The translations under genes and the position numbers were made by a program. DNA of 64,000 bases from Adiantum capillus-veneris (lineage: Eukaryota > Streptophyta > Polypodiopsida > Polypodiales > Pteridaceae). The stretch spans positions 158,007,557-158,071,556 of the forward strand of contig CM043952.1 in the NCBI GenBank assembly GCA_014529385.2, written 5' to 3'. Below the pieces are notes generated by a model, which ran no database searches, was not told the origin of the DNA, and saw only the letters and a program-made list of their open reading frames with translations. Below, piece after piece: positions 48,381 to 58,231 of the stretch (the stretch's first letter is position 1; each line of letters opens with the position of its first letter).

Positions 48381-49016
48381 TCAATGCATGTAGAAAGAAT
48401 TTATGCGGTGTAAGAGGAAGGTATAAGCGATTCGCTTATTGGCATTTGTCATTGAGGTTTCCTGTGGTAGCTTGAGTTGGCTGGCAGATTTTCTTTGCAA
48501 GGAGTAGTTGTAAATCTGCCGCTCTTTATTTGATTGTTTTCCACTGGTTTGAATTGGCGTATGTGGATCCTTTGAGGTCGATATTGTCGTATATTTTGTT
48601 GCATTTTCTGGTGGAACATTTTTTCTTTCTCCTTTGATGACTTGGGTCTTATAGATCCTTGTAGTTTTTGTTGTTGATTCTGTTTGTTTCCTTGTGTTGT
48701 TTGCATGATGTGGCTTGACATTGACAGTTGTAGATAATTGCTCAATGGTCATCTTTGGCCTCCCTTCTTGTGTTGTTGGCCTGTTTTGAATTGGCAATTT
48801 TGGCCGCCATACCAATATAGTCCGTTGCGTAATCGACCGATTGACTGTGGTTCTTTGAAGTTTTGCTGGCTTTTGGTGTTTTGTCTGTTCTTCTGACCCC
48901 TTTTTTATAGGAATTAGGCTGTCTTGCCTTATCCAAACTTTGTATTTCCTCTTTTGATGTAATTGTGCCTCGGCCAGATTTGTACGCCGTACCCAAACTT
49001 GCCTGGTTCCCTGCAT
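48381..49016 (-). pseudogene. polyprotein tail with W-x-P-K-like motifs
   Basis: It lies in the same frame as the upstream pol ORFs, after two stops at 49065 and about 49035. It is Lys/Gln/Thr-rich with recurring aromatic motifs (RQVWVRR, YKVWIRQ, LVWRPK). The older copy at 60894-61450 and 41100-41193 shows clearer versions (QIWVPK, QVWIKK, KWIPK). Similar WVPK motifs occur in linker regions of some plant retrotransposon polyproteins. Function unknown; a basic nucleic-acid-binding tail is possible. Confidence 0.6.
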
Positions 49017-49064
49017 GGTTGTTGATTTTTAATAAGACGTTGTTGGACTGGTAAACTCTATTTG

Positions 49065-49769
49065 TTATTGGGCATATCCTTGCGGTTGTATTGACTCCTG
49101 TTTTCTCCTTGACATGTATTGGTTATATGATAAGAAGGGTTCTAAAAAGTTGTCATTTCGGAACAGTACTTCATTAGTATCCAAATCAATGAATACCATG
49201 TTAGCTTTCATCCATGACACTGCTAAGATACACGGCGTTGCTGATTTACTTGGTGGCAGTACATGGAATTTTGTAGTGTACTGGTGTGCCTGCACTGTGA
49301 TTGGTATTATAATAGACCACAACGTGGTCATCTCAACACCCGATGCTACTTTCAACCGGTGTGTCTCTGGGATTGTCCTCATTGATCCAAGTTTCTGAAA
49401 GAGCTCAAAGCTGATGACACTCATTTTTGCTCCAGTGTCAAGCAATGCATAGATTTCAACTTGTTTTGTGCCTGCATAAGATTTTATGTAAGGACTACAC
49501 CACGTATCTTCCAAGTCGTCAATGATGCGATCGTCCTGAGCCCTAAGGTCTATCATGGTCTTTGCTAATTCTTCGCTTTGTACATCCGCTTCGTTTGTTT
49601 GGGATGTCGAAAGAGGATATTCGTCAGTCATCATTGGGATGACCATGTTTATTGTCCTAAGAAACTGCTTTCGTTTAGCAATCCGTTCCTTGGCTTCTTG
49701 TTGTGCATGGTCCTGAATTCTTTGTTGTTCTTGTCTATAGGCTTTTCCATAATGCAATTGAAACAACAT
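49065..49769 (-). pseudogene. second retropepsin-like domain, downstream of integrase
   Basis: It lies in the same frame as the integrase C-terminus, separated by one TAA (49800-49802). Residues 1-40 are a charged helix. The protease-like core starts near 105: YALLDTGAKMSVIS (catalytic-type DTGA, 111-114), then a flap-like stretch, then CILAVSWMKANMVFIDL, where retropepsins have ILG.D/W. This is the fold signature of an aspartic protease. The element already has a normal protease before RT, so this is a second one. It could be a ddi1/ASPR-like captured domain or an old duplication. Activity unknown. Confidence 0.7.
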
Positions 49770-49799
49770 TTCCGTTGTTAAAGGTAGATGATATTTTTT

Positions 49800-50252
49800 T
49801 TAACGACACCCACTAATCCAGTTTGGCATTTCTTTTCCATCTAGTGTCGACAGTTTTACTGCTCCGCTGGACGATATTTCTTGGATCAAATAAGGCCCCA
49901 TTCCCCTTTTCTTTAGCTTTTTGGCATGTTGTTTAAGGGTGTATACTAAGACATAGTCGCCCGTTTTAAAGTCCTTGTTGTTGACATGTTTGTCAAAAAA
50001 TTCTTTCTGTTGTCTTTTTTTTGCATATATGGCTGCTACAGCATTGAGTCGTAGCTCATCTAATTTTTCAAGGTCCTCTAACCGTTCTGAAAGTTCATGC
50101 CCGGTCCAGTCCAATTGTGTGGCTACCCTTAGTGTGGGGATCAAAAAGTCAATAGGCAATATTGCATTTAACCCATATACCATATTAAATGGTGTAGCAT
50201 TGAGTGTTGTTTTATATGCAACTCGATAAGCCCACAATGCCGAATAGAGCAT
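49800..50252 (-). pseudogene. integrase C-terminal domain
   Basis: It carries LYSALWAYRVAYKTTLNATPF and MVYGLNAILPIDF, typical of plant Ty3/gypsy integrases after the DDE core. A GPY/F-like module (MGPYLIQEISSSGAVKL) follows. The upstream stop at 50268-50270 is TGA where the family has Trp, a single-base change. There is no chromodomain. Confidence 0.85.
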
Positions 50253-50267
50253 CTGATCCCAATCTAT

Positions 50268-50774
50268 TCATGTTTCACTAACCAGTTTCGTAAGAACTGT
50301 GCACAATATTTTGTTGGTCTCTTCTGCTTGGCCATTGGCTTGTGGATGATAGGGTGCAAATTTGCGATGAATTACCATAAACTCATTTAAGAGATGTTGG
50401 ATAACTTCATTTACAAATTGTGTCCCTCTATCACTCACCAGCTCGATTGGAAGGCCATAACGTGTAAAGACATATTCATATAAGAATTGTGATGTGGTTC
50501 TAGCATCTACTTTCATTGTGGCTTTTGCTTCCACCCATTTGGTCATGTAATCCGTGGCCACTATGATATATTGTGCTTGTGAACGATACGTTGGTGGAGT
50601 GATAGGACCAACAAAGTCCAATCCCCATTTAGCGAATGCTCGAGCACTCATCATTGGCCTTAAAGGCATTTCGTCTCTTTTAACTGGTACCTTAGTGCGT
50701 TGACATTCATCACACCTTTTCACGAATTCTGCTGCATCTTGAATCATGGTCGGCCACCATATACCTGCAACCAT
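50268..50774 (-). pseudogene. integrase catalytic core
   Basis: It contains the end of the second zinc-binding domain (C21, C24), then the DDE triad: Asp53 (GLDFVGPI), Asp115 (LVSDRGTQF) and Glu151 (NGQAEETNK). All three catalytic residues are present. Integrase joins the cDNA ends to host DNA in the nucleus. The frame is broken upstream by a frameshift near 50780-50830 and downstream by a TGA. Confidence 0.88.
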
Positions 50775-51954
50775 AATGATTTTTACGGTTCTCTCTCGCT
50801 GCTGAAAAATGACCTCCTGCTATGCATGCATGAGCTTGTTCCAATAATGGAAACTAGTCATTTTCATGAGGAACTAACCTCATCTGGTCATCAGTTACTC
50901 TTTTATACAATTGGTCACTAATGAGGGCATACCTATTCACTTCGATTTGTAAAGCCTTTTGTTTGGCTTTAGACCAATCTCCTGGCAGCTCCTTATTAGT
51001 CAAATATTCCACAATAGCATGACTCCATGCGGGTGCTACTATCACTTGGTATAATGTGGCATAATCCACAGTAGTATTGGATGTGCAAAAGTCGCATTTC
51101 TTGATGTACTTAGCTACATCGCCTGCCATTCTTGGCCAATACACTCCAAGTCTTCTTAGTTGTTCATACATCATTTGATTTCCTCTATGGAATCCCCCTG
51201 TTTGTGTATGGGCCTCCTCTAGATACGCTTCGTACTCCTTTGGGCCTATACACAACCTTAGAATCCCATTGTTTCCATGATGGTACATTCTTCCCGCAAG
51301 CATTGTGTAATTTCGTGCTTGTCTAACGTCTTGCACCATGTGTTTGTCGTCAAGATTCATTCCATATGTCAGCAACGGAATAATTTGCTCTGACCATTTC
51401 GGTACCATCTCTATATTAAACAGGTATGCGTCTAGGAGATCATCATCTACCCCAGATGCTTTTTTGCCATGTAGTAATCGAGAAAGGTGGTCTGCTCTTT
51501 GATGAGTTTTTTCTTTCTTAACTACTACCGTAAAATCAAACTCCAGCAACACAATGAACCATCTTACAATTCGTCCCGTGTTACAAGGTTTGTTTACTAA
51601 GTACAAGAGTACTTGATGATCCACAAAGAACGTGAATTTGTTCGCAAGCAAGTAATGCCGAAATTTCTTTACCGCATATATCATACCCAATCCTTCTCTT
51701 TCAGTGGTAGTATAATTCTTTTTTGCACTGTTGAGTTGTCTACTAGCATAACTGATTGGAAAATTCGTCTTACCCTCCCCTGGTTGTGCTAATATACACC
51801 CTATTGCAAATGCCGAAGCATCTACATGTACATGGAAGATCTTTGACCAATCTGGTGCTTTTAGAATTGGTGCAGATACCAGTGCATCTTTTAGTTTCTG
51901 GAATGACTCATCACATTCATTGGTCCAATTGAAGAGCGTGATTAGACTATACAA
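50775..51954 (-). pseudogene. RNase H and two tandem integrase zinc-binding domains
   Basis: RNase H occupies residues 40-160: HVDAS (Asp45), Glu86, FFVDHQ (Asp112) and RADHLSRL. A first HHCC domain follows (His249, His256, Cys287, Cys290; HTQTGGFHRG..CDFC). Then comes a spacer (YLTNKELPGDWSKAKQ) and a second HHCC domain (QAHACIAGGHF..CDEC). The second runs over a stop at 50854-50856 and a frameshift into the next frame. Two complete zinc-binding domains before one catalytic core are unusual. Removal of the RNA template strand and cDNA end binding are the expected roles. Confidence 0.8.
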
Positions 51955-51972
51955 GGGTTTTGCTATTACAGC

Positions 51973-52449
51973 TTACATGTAGATAAAACGTCGGTAGTAT
52001 CCACAATGTCCCATAAATGATTGTACCTCTCGTACAGTGCTTGGTCTGGGCAATTCTATGATCACCTTTACCTTGTCTTCATCAGTGGTAATTCCATTAG
52101 CCGACACTATGTGGCCTAAGATTTTACCTTGTCGTACCATGAATACACATTTTTCTGGGTTGAGGCAAATCCTATACGTTCTGCATTTTTCGAATACCTT
52201 TCTAAGATGATCTATATGGTCTTCTCTCAATAGAGAATAGACACACAAGTAGTCCATGTAAATATCTAAGAATATTCGCAAGTATTCTTTAAAATCATGT
52301 GTCATTAATCTTTGAAATGTGGTTGGAGCATTGGTCAAGCCAAATGGCATTACTCTAAACACATATATGCCCCATTCTGTTGCAAACGCTGTTTTGTATT
52401 GATCTTTTAGTTTGACCCCCAATTGGTTATAACCAGAGAATCCGTCCAT
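51973..52449 (-). pseudogene. reverse transcriptase palm and thumb
   Basis: It opens with MDGFSGYNQLGV (DxxSGYxQI motif) and FGLTNAPTTFQRLM. The catalytic motif reads IYMDYLCVYS: the second Asp of YMDD is replaced by Tyr, so this copy should be catalytically dead even without the stops. LGHIVS and SFMGHCGYYRRFI follow. It shares its frame with both neighbours; the separating stops are TGA and TAA. Confidence 0.88.
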
Positions 52450-52476
52450 AAAGCTATAGGCTTGCTTGCCTGCTAC

Positions 52477-54012
52477 TCATTCCAGGACGTGTTCATTGAT
52501 AGGAAGAGGGTAGTTGTCCCTTATTGTTACTGCGTTTACCTTCTTGAGATTTACACACACTTGTAATTTCCCGTTTTTCTTGGGTACCACCACTATCGGG
52601 GACACCCAGTCCGTGTGCTCTATCTCATAAATAAATTCAGCCTCCATAAGTTTGTCTATCTCTTCTTTTATCCTTTTGGCGAATGTCTTATTATACGTGT
52701 ATGGACTTTGTTTGCTTGGCTTTGCATCAGACTTCAGAGGGATTGAATGTTCACAAATGTTAGGATCCACCCCCTTCAAATCTTTGTACGACCATGCAAA
52801 TACATCTCGAAACTCCTTAAGTATTTTGATCAGTAAGTCCTCTTCTTCCTGACCTAGATCTGTGGCAATGTAAGCAGGTCGAGGACTTTCTCCTGGCTCT
52901 GCTAAGTCTCTTTTCTTGGCGTTCTCTGGCCCATCGTAGGACTCGTTTGATTTAGGCTCCCTCATTGGTTGTTGAACCACCAATCTTCTTTCCTGAATGG
53001 TGTACTTACAATAGTGAGGAGGTATATCTATCTTTTTACTCCCATCACTAGTGTTCGTTCCATCGCTACTTTCCATTTCAGTTGTCCATACATTTTTAAT
53101 TTTTTGTTTCAACTCATTGTATCTCGTTTTCCGTTCAATTTTTGTCATAATTGGACCACCAGAGACATTCAGTTTTTTTGTTGCAACTCTTTTTTTTGCT
53201 TTGCTGGTTTTCTTAGGTTTCAACAGTCTGGACTTAAATCCTGAGTCTTCAACAACCTTCAGAAATCTTCCTGACACTTTATCCTTAGCACAATCAACAG
53301 CATGAATGTTCATAAGGAAATGTGTCTTACCCCTAAACTCCGGCATGGGTCTCAGCCTGGTTGGTAGACTGATATGGTGTCGTTTACTCTTGTATCTTTT
53401 TTGGCGTCTCTCACTTTGGTTTGGGAAATTGTAGAAGACGTCATTGTCTTGATCTTGATTGTCGTCTCCCTCCGTATTTTTCGACTTCTCGTCATCCGCG
53501 TTATCCTTGTTTTCACTTTGATCAGAAGAATCATAAAATTCTTCTCCCTCCTGCTTGATTTCTTTAGTGGGGATGTCCACATAGCCCACTATCTTAATCT
53601 CAAGTTTAGTTTCTATTTTATTGATCCTCATATTCTCAGTATCTCCATCGTTCTCTTCCTCCGCCACAATTTTGCTCAACATGTAGTATGGTATGATATC
53701 GTAGCCATTCTCATCACAAAATTTGGTGGGAGTGACTTCATTGACACATACATCCAATGTAGCCAAAATTTGAGACAATTCAAGGGGTTCAAGCTTCTCT
53801 TCAGGAAAAGGTTCTCGTATATATGCATCGTCTTCCAAGACCCTCTCTAGTGTCCTTTCATTGTGGTCAAATTCACTACATTGAGATGCCCCGCACATCC
53901 ATATCTCCTTTTTCTTACAAAGCCACGCTGGGACTTCTGAGCCACTAATGGTGGCTGAGTCAAATTCTTCCACAGGGGTTCTCATGACATCATGGTAGCT
54001 ATGATTTTTCAT
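52477..54012 (-). pseudogene. protease-RT linker and start of reverse transcriptase
   Basis: The first ~350 residues are acidic and repeat-poor, with basic patches (KRYKSKRHH, KPKKTSKAKKR). This is an unusually long connector between protease and RT. RT begins near residue 395: ILKEFRDVFAWSYKDLKGVD, HSIPLKSDAKP, EIDKLMEAEFIYEI, WVSPIVVVPKKNGK and VCVNLKKVNAVTIRDNYPLP. It ends at TGA, where relatives read Arg. The older copy at 61781-62071 preserves part of the linker (TKFCDEN.YD..PY). Confidence 0.85.
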
Positions 54013-54063
54013 GTTTACTCATGTAGTAGTTTCAGCATGTCTTAGATACAAATAATCATACCC

Positions 54064-56520
54064 CTAGTCCTGCACCATTTTGAGTTGCCTCATGAACAGC
54101 CTACCAAGGATAATTTCATAGTTGTTCTTCTTCCCAAAATCTACTATGGCAAAGGTATGTTCGTACTCTATGCCACAGGAAGATACCACAATTGCCTCAA
54201 GCAATCCTATAGGCCTTTCTATGTGCCCATCCGCCAGTTGCAATTTCATTCTAGTTGTTCGTATTGCTGGTTTTCCCCATTTTTCCCATAGCATTTTGGT
54301 CGCAATGGCAATGCCAGCTCCGCTATCAAGTATTGCCTTAGTCTCTATGCCGTTATACTCAACTGGTAGGGTTGTGTTGCCGTCTTCACCCTCACAATAC
54401 TCTCCTACCTTGTTGAGTGGCACTGGTCTAGTGTTGACTTTCTTCGATTCTGTGTCATTAAGCTCAGTTTCGAAGAACTTAAGAGGCGTCCTTATACCAA
54501 ATTTTTCAAGACATTTGCCCACTTCCGTCCACATGCTTGGCCTAATTTTTAACAATTTTGCCAATGTGATTATACACTTGACCGGAGTGGTCAACAAGTC
54601 TGTCAGGATTTTAGTGTCCAATTGATTTGACCCGCCTATTCTTTGAGAAGGTACTCTTCGAATTTCTGACCTTGCCTCATAGTCCCCCATATATGATGGC
54701 AAAGTTCTGAGTGATGTTGGTATGCTATCTTCGGATGCAACTGAACCATTATCCCCTTGAAATGATTTAACGTCTAAATCCCATGGAGGCTTATTCAAGT
54801 TCAACTCCGAGAAAGGCGCCGACTCGACTGTTTTTGTCTCATATTTTTCTTGAGCTTTTCTCACCGTTTCCCATAGCTCTTCATGCCAATTTTCTTCCAC
54901 AATAGGGGTATATGGTGGAAAATATTTCAGTGATTCATCAGTGCTATTAGGCACGTCTCTTGAATCCTCTACATCCGGCAAGGCTTTAACATTTTCTATC
55001 TTGTCAGGTATCCTTTGTTCGGTTTTGTGAGGTGTTTCATTGTTTGGTGGTTTGATTACTCTATCTCCCATTTCCATAGGTGGAGGCTCCAGTAAATCTT
55101 GTGCAGTTTCAATCAGTTGTTTGCACATCTCTAGTCTCTGTTTTTCTATCTCTGGATATGGATATGTCATCCACCTTTGCTCTAGAGTCTGTCTGTTCTT
55201 CAATCTTGCTTCATATGCTTGCAAGATTGCATCTAAGGGTTCATTGATCTTATCTACCAATACCGACCCTCCTGAGCTTGCACTTCTTGGTCCCTCCGTT
55301 GATTTTAGAGATTCGGACTCTCTTTGCTGTTTAAGTTGCTCTCGAGCTATCGTTAGCTCAGCTTCTACATCTTTTTGTTTTCGCTCACGTCTAGCTTTCA
55401 TTTTCGCTCTTCGTTCTTTCCAAGGATTATCACGACTGACGCTAGACTTGTCAGTCTTGATTTCTTCTTGATTTTCATCGTTACTCTTGGGCTGATTGTC
55501 ATTTTTCCTTGCTTGGGCTCTCGTCAAGACCTTAACAGGAATCGGAGTTTCGTTTTCTGACCCTCCACTAGAAGGCAGCGCTCCCAACATATTCAAGGTA
55601 GTTTTTGCTCCTTTGCTCGGGTTTTTAGGGCAATCAGGGATCAAGTGAGTAATTCCACACTCGGTGCAATATGCGTTGACCCTAATGATTTCGTCATGAG
55701 GGCAGTCCCTCAGCCAATGGTCTCCACCACACTTGTAGCATGGTCCTTTAGGCTGTTGAGGTGCTCCTGGAGCTCCTCTTTGTTGGTGTGCAATTCTTTG
55801 CCCGCTCATGCCTCCGTTGGCTATGAACAACATTTTTCTTTCATCCAAGCTATATCTTCCTTCCCCCGCTGCCTGTGCAGCAGTTGGTGGTCCAGTATTT
55901 CCTATCATGCTCCATGGTTCTGGTGTAGAGGGTTCTTCCGGTGGATAATAGACAGAGTTCGCCGCATATCCATTGGGCTCGTCGTAGTATGCATGCATAG
56001 GTACCAAAGCCTTCTCATCCGACTCAGTTACTGTGGGTGTATATCTTATGCCGACTGGTCGTAATCTTGGTAGGGGTGGTTGTTGTCCCAACACTGGTTG
56101 TGGTCTTTCTACACCTACAGGTCCTGGTAGGTTGCCTGTCTGATATCTAGGCATCGGTGGGACTTGAGGGGATGTCGCCAAAGCTTGCGGAGCATATGGT
56201 CGTTCTCTCACATATCCCTTGTTATAATAACACTCCTCCGTCCCATGGTTTGTCCATTTTTGTTCAATCGCACACCATTTTGGTTGTTTAGCTTGTGGTT
56301 TGGAATACAAGTTAATCTTTTTAAGCACTTCCTCTACAAGCTGCTCTTGGCTTACCGCTACTTCTCCTTTTGGTGTTGTCTTAGCATACTTGCTTCCGCT
56401 TTGTTGCGAGGAAGAATCATCATCAAGATCCTTGAACTCACCCTCTTTGTAGACCGCACAATTGTCCACAAGGTATAGAGCCTCCTTGGTTAAATCATTC
56501 AACATCGTGCTCCTTTTCAT
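54064..56520 (-). pseudogene. Gag nucleocapsid with two zinc knuckles, and protease
   Basis: An open frame of 818 codons. A Cys/His patch (WCAIEQKWTNHGTEEC, residues 82-97) precedes a Pro-rich region. Two zinc knuckles, CYKCGGDHWLRDC (261-273) and CTECGITHLIPDC (285-297), have the spacing CX2CX3HX4C, one residue shorter than the usual CX2CX4HX4C. A long charged region follows. The retropepsin lies at the C-terminus: LDSGAGIAIAT (Asp732) and IILGRLFM. The protease cleaves the polyprotein during particle maturation. The frame ends in TAG (54064-54066), where the older copy reads Trp. Confidence 0.88.
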
Positions 56521-56532
56521 ATGTAAGTCCTT

Positions 56533-56815
56533 CTAAAGATCTGCATTTCTTAGTCCTTGGATAAATATAAGCATAAGTCTGGACTGAGTTGGCAGTTCTT
56601 CCATGGGGCAGAACTTAACATATCTTTTTAATCGGAGGGCTGCCTTTCGCACAGACTCTCCATCTTTCTGTTTGAATTTATGGATTTGTGAGACTGTATT
56701 ATGAGCTATTCCCCTTTGTGAGAATTCCTCGATAAACTCATTAAACACTTCCTCCATAGACTCAATTCTCTTCACTCCACTGAGTCAAACCATGTAGCAG
56801 CATCATCCTCTAAGG
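56533..56815 (-). pseudogene. Gag capsid domain, C-terminal part
   Basis: After a frameshift near 56800 the typical capsid core is readable: FGLTLEDDAATWFDSVE, FNEFIEEFSQRGIA and KFKQKDGESVRKAALRLKRY. It ends in a TAG in the same frame as the zinc-knuckle ORF. Capsid forms the virus-like particle. Confidence 0.85.
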
Positions 56816-58231
56816 TTAAACCGAATCCTGCAAATTGGGTAAAAAGTCTAACACCTCTTCAACTCTAATTACACACACAAAGGCTGCTACATGATCTCTC
56901 GGATCCCTGCTTCCTGTATATTTCTTGTTTACCCATTTTTGCACTTGAGAAGGTCTAATTCTACGATGGTCTACAAATCTCATCATGGGATCTCCCCGTC
57001 CTAGTCGATATACCTCCTCTGGTCTTCTGTAGTGGCCAAATTCCTCTCCCAATGGTGCTCCTAAGCCATCATTTTTAACAGTTCTCGCGAGAGATGGTTC
57101 ATCTCTCCGAACTCGTTCTAGGGGTGTTCTTCCAGGCTCAGTTGACCCTTGAGTCTTTGGCTTACTCTCTCCTTGATACTGTGCATAGAGTGGTGGTTCT
57201 TGTAAATCCCTTAGCCCTCGTGCGGTTTGATAACCCTCTCGGGTTTGGTCTTGTTCTAATGTAGCACTCTGTCGAAGCCATGCCTGCAATGATGGCTGAG
57301 TAGCAGGTTGGTCCTTGTAGTTGGACGTCGGTTGTCGGGTAGAATGTGAGGTAGAGTCATACTCTTCTGAAAAGGGATTTGTCGATTTAGGGGTGTAGGT
57401 GGCTCTTGGTACTTCATCGGGGCCATAGGTCGATACTCCCGGAACTGTTGCCTTTTCAACCTCCTCTAGGAGAATACGTTTGTATTCTCGCCCGTATCTG
57501 TCAACAAAAACAATATCCTTCCCCATAGCAGTTTCATAAGAAAATAAGTAAAGAACTTTGTCTTTGCTTAATTCGTTTTGGTAGGGTTCCTTGCATCGAA
57601 AGTAAGAGACTATTCCCTCGCTTTCATGCTTGTAAATCCATACATTCTCATTATAGGTTGGGACCCTGGTTGTTTTCTTATCATACATAAAAAGCGCTCT
57701 AGGTCGATCAATGTTAGGAGGCGGTTCTTGGGTTTCTGAAGCCATTTTCCCTTTTGCCACGTTATCCCCATATCTGTTGTAATCCTCAGGGTTACTCACT
57801 ATCAGATAGTGGTTCCCCTTTTCGTCTCGGAATCTGTCTCCATCATCATAGACTCGAATTATCTCTAGTCTCTGAGCCGGTCTTTCTTCAATACAAATAC
57901 ACTTGCGTCCCCGATAGTCAGAACAAACTAAGGCTCCCCTCGAGTTAGTTCCTTCCAAGAAGATTATAGTGAACTTGGTTTCGTTTAAAGGATGTAGGGA
58001 GGTTCTCCCCCCTGGCATTGGTCCTTCACCGTTGAACCCTCCTAGTTGTTGACTCCCTATCATGAAGAAGGACTTTTTCGACGAAGTGTCAGTATCACTA
58101 CCCTCTTCAATGATCGGTGCTAATGGGTCTAGTCTCGTCTGAGTTACACTCTCTTCGGTGGACGTGGTGCTTACTTGACTTTTGACACTTTTAGCTCCCG
58201 ACTTAACAAAGGCTCTTGACCTTAAATACAT
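56816..58231 (-). pseudogene. Gag N-terminal region (471 codons), mostly of unknown fold
   Basis: The ATG at 58231 begins MYLRSRAFVKSG and is the first long frame after the leader. Residues ~1-110 are Ser/Thr-rich. About 85-260 looks like a compact, beta-rich domain (LEGTNSRGALVCSDYRGRKC, RLEIIRVYDDGDRF, FVDRYGREYKRILLEEV). A Pro/Gln/Arg linker follows, and the capsid starts near 435 (VQKWVNKKYTGSRDPRDHV). A ~430-residue extension before capsid is much longer than in ordinary plant Gag and recalls Ogre-type extra N-terminal ORFs. A frameshift at the 3' end separates it from the rest of the capsid. Confidence 0.7.
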
